DNA from: an uncultured Luteitalea sp.
GTDB taxonomy: Bacteria > Acidobacteriota > Vicinamibacteria > Vicinamibacterales > Vicinamibacteraceae
NCBI GenBank assembly: GCA_934541105.1
Contig: CAKTDA010000003.1
Location: forward strand, 62,001 to 126,000
Reading direction: 5' to 3'
DNA length: 64,000 nt
In this document: in pieces, positions 41,312 to 50,146 of the stretch
Layout of the letters: every line of letters starts with the position of its first letter
How positions within the stretch are numbered: the stretch's first letter is position 1
The notes under the pieces: model-generated
Databases searched by the model: none
Told to the model about the DNA's origin: nothing
Seen by the model: only the letters and a program-made list of their open reading frames with translations
Program-made: the position numbers and the translations under genes

Positions 41312-42061
41312 TCAGGGGCGCTGCCGGCGCAGTTCCCACAACTTCACGTACTTGAGCAGCACGTAGACACCGCCGAGGATCGAGACGATGAGGCCGGCCA
41401 CGCCATCCCTGAAGCCGCCGCGTGCCACGTAGTTGCGCGCGAAGGCCGCCGGCGGGTGGAGCAGCAGGTGCCAGGCGCGGACGCCCCGGGCGTCTGCGTG
41501 CATGCGTGCGGCGGCGAGCGTCGTGTAGTGGTTCATGCGCGCGACGTGCTCGGCAACGTCTGCATAGGGCCGGTGCTCGATCTCGCCGGACAGGTCGGCG
41601 ACGGCGCCATCGACGAGAAGCGCCTCGTGGACGGGTTGGTCGTCCCAGCGCGCGCGGCGGCGATCGTAGAAGCGGACGGCGCGGTCGGGATACCAGTCGG
41701 TCGATCGGATCCAGCGGCCCAGGTACCACGTCACGCGCGGCATCCGATATGCGGGTGCCTGCGGTTGGGCGGGCAGGCGGACGATCTCGTCGCGGAGCGT
41801 GTCGGTGATGGCTTCGTCAGCGTCGAGCGACAGCACCCAGTCGTGCCGTGCGAGCGACGCCGCGTAGTTCTTCTGGGCGCCGTACCCGGGCCACGGGCGC
41901 GTCTCGACGTGCGTCGCGAGGGGCCTGGCGAGGGCGACGGTGTCGTCTGTGCTGCCGGCATCCACGACGATCCGCTCGTCGGCCCATCCCACCGAGCGGA
42001 GCGCCCGCTCCACGTGCGCGGCGGCATTCTTCGTGATGACGATCACCGAAACCGGCGGCAC
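41312..42061 (-). CDS. Glycosyltransferase family 2 (WaaE/KdtX-like)
   Basis: A 249-residue GT-A enzyme. PPVSVIVITKNAAAHVERALRSVGWADERIVVDAGSTDDT is the family 2 start, VLSLDADEAIT carries the DxD metal motif, and WYPDRAVRFYDRRRARW and PVHEALLVDG match lipopolysaccharide core transferases of the WaaE type. A hydrophobic stretch near the C-terminus (GVAGLIVSILGGVYVLLKYVK) suggests membrane attachment. The GTG at 42061 is chosen because the fold begins directly after it; no ribosome site is visible, and a GTG at 42046 is possible. Upstream lies the repeat region. Confidence 0.88.
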   Translation of the reverse strand: MPPVSVIVITKNAAAHVERALRSVGWADERIVVDAGSTDDTVALARPLATHVETRPWPGYGAQKNYAASLARHDWVLSLDADEAITDTLRDEIVRLPAQPQAPAYRMPRVTWYLGRWIRSTDWYPDRAVRFYDRRRARWDDQPVHEALLVDGAVADLSGEIEHRPYADVAEHVARMNHYTTLAAARMHADARGVRAWHLLLHPPAAFARNYVARGGFRDGVAGLIVSILGGVYVLLKYVKLWELRRQRP

Positions 42062-42087
42062 GGGGGAAGGATAGCGTAACCGGGTGT

Positions 42088-42198
42088 GAAGGAAAGGTCG
42101 AAGTCGGAAGTCTGAAGGTCGAAGGAAAGTCCGAAGGCTGAAGGTCGAAGGAAAGTCGGAAGGCTGAAGGTCGAGGGAAAGTCCGACGGACGAACGGT
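42088..42198 (+). repeat. Heptamer-based repeat cluster A
   Basis: Degenerate units around a GAAGGtC/CGAAGG core run through the region. The 59 bp from 42099 to 42157 are identical to 42634-42692 in cluster B, a direct repeat 535 bp apart that brackets the transposase remnant. Confidence 0.88.
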
Positions 42199-42509
42199 GG
42201 ACCGGTCTGGACGAACTTTCTGCGCGCACTGACGCGCCGCGGCCTACGCGGGGTGAAGCTGGTCGGCCGAGAGCGCCCAAACTGGCTGCGCTCCTCGACG
42301 CCGCGGAGGAGGACGTGCTCGCCTACATGACCTTCCCCGAGGAGCGCCGCGCGACGTCACCCAGCACGAATCCGATCGAACGGCTCACCGGCGAGATCAA
42401 ACGGCGCACCGAGGTCGTCGGCATCTTCCGCAACGATGCCGCCATCGCGCGGCTCGTCGAGCGATTGAGCGATGTTCCGCTCGTCAGCCTGCCCGCTGCG
42501 ACACGCTGA
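42199..42509 (+). pseudogene. IS256-family transposase remnant (C-terminal part, frameshifted)
   Basis: Two frames join into one degraded protein. In the first frame (about 42199-42276) the residues VWTNFLRALTRRGLRGVKLV match the RGLxGVxLV core of IS256/Mutator transposases. In the second frame (about 42277-42495) PKLAALLDAAEED leads to STNPIERLTGEIKRRTEVVGIFRND, the strongly conserved C-terminal block (usually STNPLERLNxEIKRRTxVVGIFPND). The DDE residues between, the N-terminal half and the terminal inverted repeats are missing, so the element is dead. It lies between copies of a 59-bp direct repeat. Confidence 0.85.
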
Positions 42510-42626
42510 TCGACTGGGGCTGCCGGACCCGCAAGGCGATCACTGCCGTCAGTTACACCACGTCACGGGACACGATCCGATCGGACATGCGGGGGCGACG
42601 GTAGGGCGCGCGCCCCGAGCGTAGGG

Positions 42627-42815
42627 GAAAGGGCGAAGTCGGAAGTCTGAAGGTCGAAGGAAAGTCCGAAGGCTGAAGGTCGAAGGAAAGTCCGAAGGAC
42701 GAAGGCCAAGGAACGATCGGAGATGCGGGGGACGGTACCCTTCGGACTTCGACCTTCCTTCGGACTTCGACCTTCGACCTTTCCTTCGAACTTTTGACTT
42801 CAGACTTCCGACTTC
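42627..42815. repeat. Heptamer-based repeat cluster B with long inverted repeat
   Basis: Plus-strand GAAGG/CGAAGG units at 42627-42710 are followed by their reverse complement (CTTCGACCTTCC, GACTTCAGACTTCCGACTTC) at 42741-42815, so the RNA or single strand could fold into an imperfect stem of more than 60 bp with a loop near 42711-42740. It ends at the stop codon of the TolC-like gene and would be transcribed as its 3' end. Confidence 0.85.
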
Positions 42816-42816
42816 C

Positions 42817-44577
42817 TCACTGTCCGCCCTGTCCGCCCTGACCACCCTGTCCGCCGACCTGCTGGCCACCGCCGCCTGTCGTCGTGGTGTTGGCGCCCGC
42901 GCCGCCGCCGCCCCCGCCGGTGCCCGTGAGCGAGATGCCCGTGCCGCCGGAGATCGAGGCTTCCTGGGAGGCTTCGAAGTCCACGCGCGACTTCTCGAAG
43001 TCGAGGATGGCGCTCTGCTCGTTGTTGCGAGCGGCGGCGAGGTCGCGCTGGGCCTGGAGGACGTTGAAGGTGGTCGACAGGCCGACGCCGAACTTCTTCT
43101 GCTCGGCCTCGAGGCGGCTCTCGGCGAGCGTGCGGGCGGCGCGCGTGGTGGCCACGCGGCGCAGGTTGGTGTTGACCTGGCGTGCGAGGTCGCGCACCTG
43201 CTGGATGACCTGCCGCTCCTGGTCGCGCAGCTGCAGCTGCGACTGGTCGTTCTGCAGGCGGGCGCGTTCGAGGTTGACGCGGTTCGGGTTGCGGCCGAGC
43301 GGGTAGTTCACCTGGATGCTGGCGCTCCAGGTCGGGTACGAGAAGCCGAAGATGTCGCGCAGGACTTCCGAGTAGGCAATCCGCTCGGTGATCGGGTTCT
43401 GCGTCGGGTCGAGGCCGCCGCTCGGGTCGGTCGTCTGCAGGCCGCCGAGGCCGGCGAGCCCGTAGTCGATGTTCAGGCCCACGGCCGGCATCGTCTGGTT
43501 CTGGAGGAACCCGATCCGCGTGGCGAGCGTCTCGAGCTGCTTGCGCGTCTGCTGCAGGTCGAGCCGGTTCCTGATGGCGTTGTCCACGGCGGCATCGACG
43601 TCCACGGGATTGGCGGCGAGCGCCGGCGTGTCGGCCGGCTCGAACGTGATGTTCCAGAAGTCCGGCGTGGCGGGGTCGAGCGTCAGCGCCCGCAGGCGGT
43701 CCTGTGCCTGCGCCACCGTCTGCTCGGCGATGATCACGTTCTCCTCGTTCGAGGCCACTTCGGCCTCCGCCTGCACGATGTCGATCGGCGCCATCGTGCC
43801 GACCTCGACGCGCTTGCGGTTGTCGCCGAGGGTCTGGCGGGCGAGCTCGAGGGTCTGCTGCTGCACCGCGAGGTTCGACAGCGCCACTGCGACATCCCAG
43901 TAGGCGTTCTTGACGTTGCGGACCGTCGTGACCACGGTGTTGCGCAGCTCGAGGTCGCTGATGGCCAGGTTGTTCTTGCTCACCTGGATGTTGAGCCGCG
44001 TGTTGTCGATCGTCCGGTTACGAAGGAGCGGCTGCGTGAACGAGAACGTCAGGTTGCCGCGCGTGTTCGGGTTGAGGGTCGCGAACCGGTTGTTGCTCTT
44101 CGAGCGCGATGCCTCGTAGCCGATCGAGTAGGAGCCACCGGTCGGCAGGAACTGCTCGAGGCCGATGTTCCCGCTCACCTGCTTCTGCTGGAAGTTGTCC
44201 TGGCCCGACTGCAGCGTGGTGGCCACGGGCTGTTCGAGGTTCTGGTAGAACAACTGGCCGGTCAGGGCCGGGAGCCACGCGCCGTAGGCCTGCGCGACGT
44301 CGAGTTCGGTGATCGTCGGGTCCATGCGCTGGACGCGCAGGGCGACGTTCTGTTCGAGCGCGGAGGCGACGGCTTCGTCGATCGTGATACGGCGCGCCGG
44401 CGTGGTCGTCGGCGGCGTGTCCGGCTTCGGTTGCGCCTCGGGCGGTGGCGGCGGCACCGGCTGCGCCGGCGGAGGCTCCTGCGCGAAGGCTCCCACGCCA
44501 GTCCCGGCGAAGGCGAGCGTGAGCGCGCAGCAACGAAGCAATGGGAAGGCCGATCGAATCACGGACGTCTGCTCCAT
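42817..44577 (-). CDS. TolC-family outer membrane efflux channel
   Basis: A 586-residue outer-membrane protein. After a signal peptide (about residues 10-32) and a Pro-rich linker, two OEP repeats follow: RITIDEAVASALEQNVALRVQ with GAWLPALTGQLFYQ, and later RNRLDLQQTRKQLETLATRIGFLQNQTMPAVGLNIDYG, with long coiled-coil helices such as LAESRLEAEQKKFGVGLSTTFNVLQAQRDLAAARNNE. The C-terminus is a Gly/Thr/Gln tail ending in four GGQ units. No pump or adaptor genes are adjacent. The ATG at 44577 precedes the signal; longer frames are noise. Confidence 0.9.
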   Translation of the reverse strand: MEQTSVIRSAFPLLRCCALTLAFAGTGVGAFAQEPPPAQPVPPPPPEAQPKPDTPPTTTPARRITIDEAVASALEQNVALRVQRMDPTITELDVAQAYGAWLPALTGQLFYQNLEQPVATTLQSGQDNFQQKQVSGNIGLEQFLPTGGSYSIGYEASRSKSNNRFATLNPNTRGNLTFSFTQPLLRNRTIDNTRLNIQVSKNNLAISDLELRNTVVTTVRNVKNAYWDVAVALSNLAVQQQTLELARQTLGDNRKRVEVGTMAPIDIVQAEAEVASNEENVIIAEQTVAQAQDRLRALTLDPATPDFWNITFEPADTPALAANPVDVDAAVDNAIRNRLDLQQTRKQLETLATRIGFLQNQTMPAVGLNIDYGLAGLGGLQTTDPSGGLDPTQNPITERIAYSEVLRDIFGFSYPTWSASIQVNYPLGRNPNRVNLERARLQNDQSQLQLRDQERQVIQQVRDLARQVNTNLRRVATTRAARTLAESRLEAEQKKFGVGLSTTFNVLQAQRDLAAARNNEQSAILDFEKSRVDFEASQEASISGGTGISLTGTGGGGGGAGANTTTTGGGGQQVGGQGGQGGQGGQ

Positions 44578-44768
44578 CTGCAGGCCGGCAGGCGCCGACC
44601 GACACGAACTACCTGTTGAACCCCCAGCGGGCTCTGCCTGACACGACGCGCGCCCACCGAGACGGAATGGTGATGTCCGGGGATGCGGCCCACCCAATAG
44701 ACGACACGACGGCGCACCCGGTTCGGCGCGGAGTATAACAATGACGCGCATCGCGCCCCCGATTGCCC

Positions 44769-47153
44769 ATGATCCTGCGTCGTTCCGCCCTCGAGGCCGC
44801 CGCCTTCGTCTGCGCCGGCACGCTGCTCCCGCTCCCCGCGCTCGCACAGGCCCAGGCACCGGCGGCCGCACCGCCGTCCGCCGCCAGGCCCGCAGCGGCG
44901 TCCCGCCCGTTCGAGCTGTCGGTGGACAGCATCATGCGCGGGCCCGAGATCGTCGGCTACCCGCCGACGAGCCTCCGCTGGGCGGGCGACGGCTCACGCC
45001 TCTACTTCGAGTGGCAGGCCCGCGACGAGGACGAATCGGCGACGTGGGTGGTCGCGGCCGATGGCACCGGCCTGCGCCGGCTGTCCGAGGACGAGCGGAA
45101 GCTGGCGCCGCCGCCCACCGGCCAGTGGGATCGGGCGCGCCGGCGGGTGCTCGCAGCGAGCCGAGGCGACATCGCGCTCATCGACACCGTCGCAGGCACG
45201 CGGACCGAGTTGACACGGACCGCCGGACCCGAGTCGTCGCCACGCTGGGCCCGCCAGGAGACGCACGTGACATTCGTGCGCGATGGCGGCCTCTTCATCG
45301 TCCCGCTCGCCGGCGCCGGCGTCGTCCAGCTCGCCGAGTCGGGCCCGAAGGCCGCCGATCCGAAGAAGACCGCCAGCCAGGAGGCCCTCGAGGAACAGGA
45401 ACTCGAGCTGTTCGAGCACGTGAAGGAGACGCGGCGCCGCCGCGAGCGCGACGAGGCCCGCCGCGAGCGCGACGCCCTGCCGAAGCTGGAACTCCAGGCG
45501 CGGCAGTCCGCGTCCGACATGCAGCTCGATGGCAGCGGCCGCTACGTGTTCGCCCTCGTCACCGAGCGGCCCGACGGCGCGAAGGTGGCCGACGTGCCCG
45601 ACTACGTGACCGAGTCCGGGTACGTCGGCGATCTGTCGGGGCGGACGAAGGTCGGCGATCTCCAGAGCCGCGTGTCGCTCGTCATCCTCGACCTCGAGTC
45701 GCGCAAGACGACGAAGGTGACGCTCGCCGAGACGGGCGGCACCGGGAAGGACCCGCGGGATGTGCGCTGGTCGATGCCGATGCTGAGCGACGACGGCTCG
45801 GTGGCGGTCGCATCGGTGCGGTCGGCCGACAACAAGGACCGCTGGATCGTCCGCGTCGACCCCGCCAAGGGCACCACCACGGTGCTCGACCACCAGCACG
45901 ACGACGCCTGGGTGCGTGAGGGGCCGGGTGGAGGCTCGTCGAGCCTCGGGTTCCTGCCCGGCGGGTCGCGCCTCTGGTTCACGTCCGAGCGCACCGGATG
46001 GATGCACCTCCACGTCGTGGACGCCGCCTCCGGTGGCGAGGCGACGGCCCTGACGAGCGGGGAGTGGGATGTCACCGACGTCGCGCTCTCGCCGGACCGG
46101 CAGACGATGTACCTCACGACGACGGAGGTGCATCCGGGTGAGCGGCACCTCTACGCGATGCCGAGCAGCGGCGGCGCGCGGACGAGGCTCACCGCCCGCA
46201 CCGGTGCCAACCTCGGCGAGGTGTCGCCGGACGGCCGCACGATCGGCCTCGTGCACTCGACGGGCAACACGCCGCCCGAGGTGTATGTGGCGCCTTACGC
46301 GTCTTCCGGAGAGGCCCGCCGCGTGACGACGAGCCCGGCGGCGGAGTGGTCGTCGCACCCGTGGCGTGACCCGCAGCTCGTGACGTTCACCGCGCGCGAC
46401 GGCGCCACGGTGTACGCGCGGCTCTACACGCCGGAGATGGTCGGCGCGCGGCGGCACCGGTCGCGCCCCGGCGTCGTGTTCGTCCACGGCGCGGGTCATC
46501 TCCAGAACGCGCACCGGTACTGGTCGTCCTACTACAGGGAGTACATGTTCCACCACCTGCTGGCCGAGCGCGGGTATGTCGTGCTCGACGTGGACTACCG
46601 TGCGAGCGCCGGCTACGGACGCGACTGGCGCACGGCCATCTACCGGCACATGGGCGGCAAGGACCTCGAGGACGTCGTGGACGGCGCGGCGTACCTCGCG
46701 GCATCGCACAAGGTCGACGCGCGGCGGATTGGCGTCTATGGCGGCAGCTACGGCGGCTTCATCACGCTGATGGCGATGTTCACGACGCCCGACGTGTTCG
46801 CGGCCGGCGCGGCCCTGCGGCCGGTGACCGACTGGGCGCACTACAACCATCCCTACACCGCCAACATCCTGAACGTGCCGCAGTCGGACCGGGAGGCGTA
46901 TCGCCGCAGCTCGCCGATCTTCTTCGCCGACGGGCTGAAGGGCGCGCTGCTCATCTGCCACGGGCTCGTGGACGTCAACGTCCATGCGCAGGATTCCATC
47001 CGCCTCGCGCAGAAGCTGATAGAACTGCGCAAGGAGAACTGGGAGCTCGCGCTCTACCCGGTCGAGGACCACGCCTTCCAGGAGCCGGCGAGCTGGGCCG
47101 ACGAGTACAAGCGCATCCTCGCGCTCTTCGAGACGAACCTCAAACGCCGATAG
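44769..47153 (+). CDS. S9-family prolyl oligopeptidase/dipeptidyl peptidase, exported
   Basis: A 794-residue serine peptidase with a signal peptide (about 1-27). An N-terminal beta-propeller (about 50-520) with WAGDGSRLYFEW, LSPDRQTMYLTTTEV and similar WD-like blades gates a C-terminal alpha/beta hydrolase. The catalytic serine is in YGGSYGGF (about residue 660), the Asp in GLVDVNVHAQD and the His in VEDHAFQEP. A charged helical insert near 205-240 (ETRRRRERDEARRERDAL) is unusual. Such enzymes cut short peptides in the periplasm. It is divergent from the TolC-like gene; the 191-bp gap has TATAAC at 44734 but no clear -35. Confidence 0.92.
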   Translation: MILRRSALEAAAFVCAGTLLPLPALAQAQAPAAAPPSAARPAAASRPFELSVDSIMRGPEIVGYPPTSLRWAGDGSRLYFEWQARDEDESATWVVAADGTGLRRLSEDERKLAPPPTGQWDRARRRVLAASRGDIALIDTVAGTRTELTRTAGPESSPRWARQETHVTFVRDGGLFIVPLAGAGVVQLAESGPKAADPKKTASQEALEEQELELFEHVKETRRRRERDEARRERDALPKLELQARQSASDMQLDGSGRYVFALVTERPDGAKVADVPDYVTESGYVGDLSGRTKVGDLQSRVSLVILDLESRKTTKVTLAETGGTGKDPRDVRWSMPMLSDDGSVAVASVRSADNKDRWIVRVDPAKGTTTVLDHQHDDAWVREGPGGGSSSLGFLPGGSRLWFTSERTGWMHLHVVDAASGGEATALTSGEWDVTDVALSPDRQTMYLTTTEVHPGERHLYAMPSSGGARTRLTARTGANLGEVSPDGRTIGLVHSTGNTPPEVYVAPYASSGEARRVTTSPAAEWSSHPWRDPQLVTFTARDGATVYARLYTPEMVGARRHRSRPGVVFVHGAGHLQNAHRYWSSYYREYMFHHLLAERGYVVLDVDYRASAGYGRDWRTAIYRHMGGKDLEDVVDGAAYLAASHKVDARRIGVYGGSYGGFITLMAMFTTPDVFAAGAALRPVTDWAHYNHPYTANILNVPQSDREAYRRSSPIFFADGLKGALLICHGLVDVNVHAQDSIRLAQKLIELRKENWELALYPVEDHAFQEPASWADEYKRILALFETNLKRR

Positions 47154-47179
47154 GCCGACGCCCGACAGCCGCCACCAAC

Positions 47180-47761
47180 ATGAACGCAGACTCCGTCCTC
47201 GACTTGTTCCGCACGCGTGGTGCCCTCCTCGAGGGGCACTTCGTCCTGACGTCCGGCCTGCACAGCACGGGCTACCTGCAATGCGCGCTGGTGCTCCAGC
47301 ACCCGGCCGACGCCGAGCGCCTCGGCCGCGCGCTCGCCGCAAAGGTGACGGCGGCCGGCCATGCCGTGGACGTCGTGCTGTCGCCGGCCATGGGCGGCCT
47401 CATCATCGGCCACGAGGTCGGCCGCGCGCTCGGCGTGCGGGCCATCTTCGCCGAACGCGTCGACGGCTCGCTCACGCTGCGTCGCGGATTCCGGCTCGAG
47501 CCCGGGGAGCGTGTGCTCGTCGTCGAGGACGTCGTGACCACGGGCAAGAGCACGCTGGAAACGGTTGCCGTCGCGGAGCAGGCAGGTGCGACAACGACCG
47601 CCGCAGCCTCGATCATCAACCGCGGCGGCGGCGACGGGTTGTCCGTCCCGTACGTGTCGCTTGCCGATGCCCGCTTCCCCACGTTCGCGGCCGATCAGGT
47701 TCCCGAGTCGCTGCGGGACGTGCCCGCGGTGAAGCCGGGGTCCCGTCCGGGCCCGAAGTAA
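47180..47761 (+). CDS. pyrE: Orotate phosphoribosyltransferase
   Basis: Transfers ribose 5-phosphate from PRPP to orotate. The 193 residues include LLEGHFVLTSGLHSTGYLQCALVLQHP, VVLSPAMGGLIIGHEVGRALGVRAIFAER, and the PRPP loop VLVVEDVVTTGKSTLET. It is the bacterial PyrE type, distinct from the second OPRT-like protein in the pyr operon at 37744, which lacks much identity to it. It sits between an S9 peptidase and truA, away from the PyrR leader, so it may be regulated differently. Confidence 0.92.
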   Translation: MNADSVLDLFRTRGALLEGHFVLTSGLHSTGYLQCALVLQHPADAERLGRALAAKVTAAGHAVDVVLSPAMGGLIIGHEVGRALGVRAIFAERVDGSLTLRRGFRLEPGERVLVVEDVVTTGKSTLETVAVAEQAGATTTAAASIINRGGGDGLSVPYVSLADARFPTFAADQVPESLRDVPAVKPGSRPGPK

Positions 47762-47762
47762 C

Positions 47763-48536
47763 GTGCCGCGCATCCTGCTGCGCGTGGCCTACGACGGCAC
47801 GGCCTATGCCGGCTGGCAGCGCCAGGAGAACGGCCCCTCGATCCAGGCCGCACTCGAGGAGGCCATCGCGCCGCTCGCGGGCGGCCCGGCGGCCGTGACC
47901 GGCGCGGGCCGCACCGATGCCGGGGTCCATGCCGAAGGCCAGGCTGCCCACGTGGACCTGCCGACCGACGTCGCGCCCGACGTGGTCATCCGGGCCGTCA
48001 ACGCGCGCCTGCCCGCCGACATCCGGGTGCGCGACGCCCGGGCCGTTCCCGACGCCCTGCACGCGCGGCATGGCGCGAAGGCCAAGACCTATCGGTATGC
48101 CTGGCTCGTCAGCCGTGTGGGCCATCCGCTCCTGGCCCGGACGACGTGCCTGGTGCCACCGAGGCTCGACATGGGCGCGATGGGACGCGCCGCCGCGCGC
48201 GTCGCCGGCACCCACGATTTCGCCGCCTTCCAGTCCGCGGGCTCCTCGGTGACCACCACCGTGCGGACCATCACAGGCGTCGAACTGTTCGTACGCCCCG
48301 GCGAGGACGTCGGCCTCCAGTTGCTCGACGATGAGCGGCTGCTCGAGCTGGAGGTGACGGGGGACGGCTTCCTGCGGCACATGGTGCGCGCCCTGGCAGG
48401 CACATTGCTCGAGGTCGGGCAGGGACGCCGGGCCGTCGAGGACGTCGACCGCCTGCTCACCGGCGTCCCGCGGTCGGAGGCCGGTCCCAATGCTCCCGCG
48501 CACGGGCTGACGCTGGTGCGCGTCACATACGGCTAG
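47763..48536 (+). CDS. truA: tRNA pseudouridine synthase A
   Basis: Makes pseudouridine at tRNA positions 38-40. The 257 residues contain ILLRVAYDGTAYAGWQRQ, the catalytic Asp52 in GAGRTDAGVHAEGQ, NARLPADIRV, DALHARHGAKAKTYRY and FLRHMVRALAGTLLEVG. It begins at a GTG one base after the pyrE stop. TAGAAT overlaps its stop codon and may serve the next gene. Confidence 0.95.
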   Translation: MPRILLRVAYDGTAYAGWQRQENGPSIQAALEEAIAPLAGGPAAVTGAGRTDAGVHAEGQAAHVDLPTDVAPDVVIRAVNARLPADIRVRDARAVPDALHARHGAKAKTYRYAWLVSRVGHPLLARTTCLVPPRLDMGAMGRAAARVAGTHDFAAFQSAGSSVTTTVRTITGVELFVRPGEDVGLQLLDDERLLELEVTGDGFLRHMVRALAGTLLEVGQGRRAVEDVDRLLTGVPRSEAGPNAPAHGLTLVRVTYG

Positions 48537-48551
48537 AATATCGACTGGCCC

Positions 48552-49349
48552 ATGGCGCTTGACGACCTGTTGAGCTGGCTCTCGCCCGGCTCCCCCGACG
48601 CCGATCTGGCCCGACGAGTCGATTTCGACCGCCTGCCGGCCCACGTCGCGATCATCATGGACGGCAACGGCCGCTGGGCCGGGCGCCGCCACCTGCCGCG
48701 CGTCGAGGGCCACCGCGCGGGCACCCGGGCCGTCAGGGAAGTCATCGAGACCTCGGCCCGCCTGGGCCTCCGGTACATCACCCTCTACGCGTTCTCGGTC
48801 GAGAACTGGAAGCGGCCGGCTTCCGAGGTCGCGACGCTGATGGCGCTCCTCAAGCGCTACCTCCGGTCCGAGCTCGACACGCTGCTCGCCAACAACATCC
48901 GGCTCTGCATCATCGGCCGGACGCAGGATCTCTCGCCCGACGTCCAGCACGAGCTCGACGTGGCCGTGGAACGCACGAGCCGCAACACCGGCACCGTGCT
49001 CACCATTGCGCTGAACTACGGCGGACGGGCCGAGATCGTGGACGCCGTGCGCGCGGCGCTTGCCCAGGGCCTGCGCGTCGAGGACGTGGACGAGGCCCGC
49101 GTCGCGAGCCTGCTGTACACAAGGGGACAGCCGGATCCCGATTTGCTGATCCGCACGTCGGGCGAGATGCGCGTGAGCAACTTCCTGCTCTGGCAGATTG
49201 CCTACAGCGAGATCCACGTCACCGAGACGTTCTGGCCCGACTTCCGGCGCACGCACCTGTTCGAGGCCATCCTCGACTACCAGCGGCGCGAGCGCCGCTA
49301 TGGCGGCATCACGGCAGCGCCGGGCCAGCCCGTGGCGGCAGGCCGGTGA
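48552..49349 (+). CDS. uppS: Isoprenyl transferase (undecaprenyl diphosphate synthase)
   Basis: Cis-prenyltransferase that elongates farnesyl diphosphate to the C55 carrier lipid for peptidoglycan and O-antigen. The 265 residues include HVAIIMDGNGRWAGRR (catalytic Asp37), GHRAGTRAVREVIETSARLGLRYITLYAFSVENWKRP, LNYGGRAEIVDAV, DPDLLIRTSGEMRVSNFLLWQIAYSEIHVTETFWPDF. First of the conserved uppS-cdsA-dxr-rseP cluster, with overlapping stop/start codons throughout. TAGAAT at 48534-48539 ends 12 bp before the ATG. Confidence 0.96.
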   Translation: MALDDLLSWLSPGSPDADLARRVDFDRLPAHVAIIMDGNGRWAGRRHLPRVEGHRAGTRAVREVIETSARLGLRYITLYAFSVENWKRPASEVATLMALLKRYLRSELDTLLANNIRLCIIGRTQDLSPDVQHELDVAVERTSRNTGTVLTIALNYGGRAEIVDAVRAALAQGLRVEDVDEARVASLLYTRGQPDPDLLIRTSGEMRVSNFLLWQIAYSEIHVTETFWPDFRRTHLFEAILDYQRRERRYGGITAAPGQPVAAGR

Positions 49350-50146
49350 CGCGTCTCGTCAGCGGCCTGGTGCTGCTTGCGCTCGTCCTCGGCATCTTCA
49401 TCGGATTGCCGCCCTGGGGCACGCAGGCCTTCGCGCTCCTGGCCCTCGTCCTGAGCCTCCGCGAGTACGACAACCTCGTCCGGCGGTCCGGCCTCGACGT
49501 CGTGCCCGGCCTCGGCATGGTGCTGTCGATCGGTATGTACCTGGTGCTGATCTTCCACCTGCCCGCGCACCACTGGCTGTACGCCAGCATGGTCGCGTCG
49601 GGGATCGGGCTGGTCCTGCGCGGCCGCGTGCCGTCCCAGGCGCTCGCCGTGGCCGCGGCCATGGTGTTCCCCGTCGTGTACCTCGGCATGGGCATCGCCA
49701 CGGTGCCGCTCGTCCGCGAGCAGTACGGCGCCGCGCCGCTCCTGCTGCTGTTCCTGACGCAGATCGGCAGCGACAGCGCGCAGTACTACACGGGCCGGGC
49801 CTTCGGCAGGACGCCCCTCGCGGCCGACCTGAGCCCGAAGAAGACGCGCGAGGGCGCCATCGGCGGCCTCGTGGCTGCCGCGATCGTGCTGACCGGCTTC
49901 GGACGCGCCTGGCTGCCGGGCATCGAGTCCTGGCAGCTCGCCCTCCTCGGCGTCCTCATCGCCGTCGTCGGCATCGCCGGCGATCTGTTCGAGTCGATGC
50001 TGAAGCGGAGCGCCAACGTGAAGGACGCGTCGAACCTCATCCCGGGGCACGGCGGGATGCTCGATCGGATCGACGCCCTGCTGTTCACGATGCCGCTCTA
50101 CTACGTCGCGCTGCAGTGGCTGGGGCCGCAGGGCCTGATGCCGTGA
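49346..50146 (+). CDS. cdsA: Phosphatidate cytidylyltransferase
   Basis: Makes CDP-diacylglycerol for phospholipid synthesis. A 266-residue membrane protein with about eight hydrophobic helices and the C-terminal family signature, seen as SPKKTREGAIGGLVAA followed by DLFESMLKRSANVKDASNLIPGHGGMLDRIDALLFTMPL. The GTG start overlaps the uppS stop and its own stop overlaps the dxr GTG. Confidence 0.95.
   Translation: MTRLVSGLVLLALVLGIFIGLPPWGTQAFALLALVLSLREYDNLVRRSGLDVVPGLGMVLSIGMYLVLIFHLPAHHWLYASMVASGIGLVLRGRVPSQALAVAAAMVFPVVYLGMGIATVPLVREQYGAAPLLLLFLTQIGSDSAQYYTGRAFGRTPLAADLSPKKTREGAIGGLVAAAIVLTGFGRAWLPGIESWQLALLGVLIAVVGIAGDLFESMLKRSANVKDASNLIPGHGGMLDRIDALLFTMPLYYVALQWLGPQGLMP

Larger units (their letters stand above)
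42062..42816. other. Gene-poor 755-bp stretch
   Basis: The only long gap in the window. It contains repeat cluster A (42088-42198), a decayed IS256-type transposase (42199-42509), about 115 bp of ordinary GC-rich sequence with nothing recognisable (42510-42626), and repeat cluster B with a long inverted repeat (42627-42815) that reaches the stop codon of the TolC-like gene. Confidence 0.85.

Noticed and set aside
42315..42509. Intact small gene with an ATG start
   Set aside because: It is the C-terminal block of an IS256-type transposase whose upstream part is in another frame, so it is a remnant.
42088..42815. Possible CRISPR array
   Set aside because: The repeats are short and degenerate with no unique spacers of constant length, the right part is a palindrome, and no cas genes are near.
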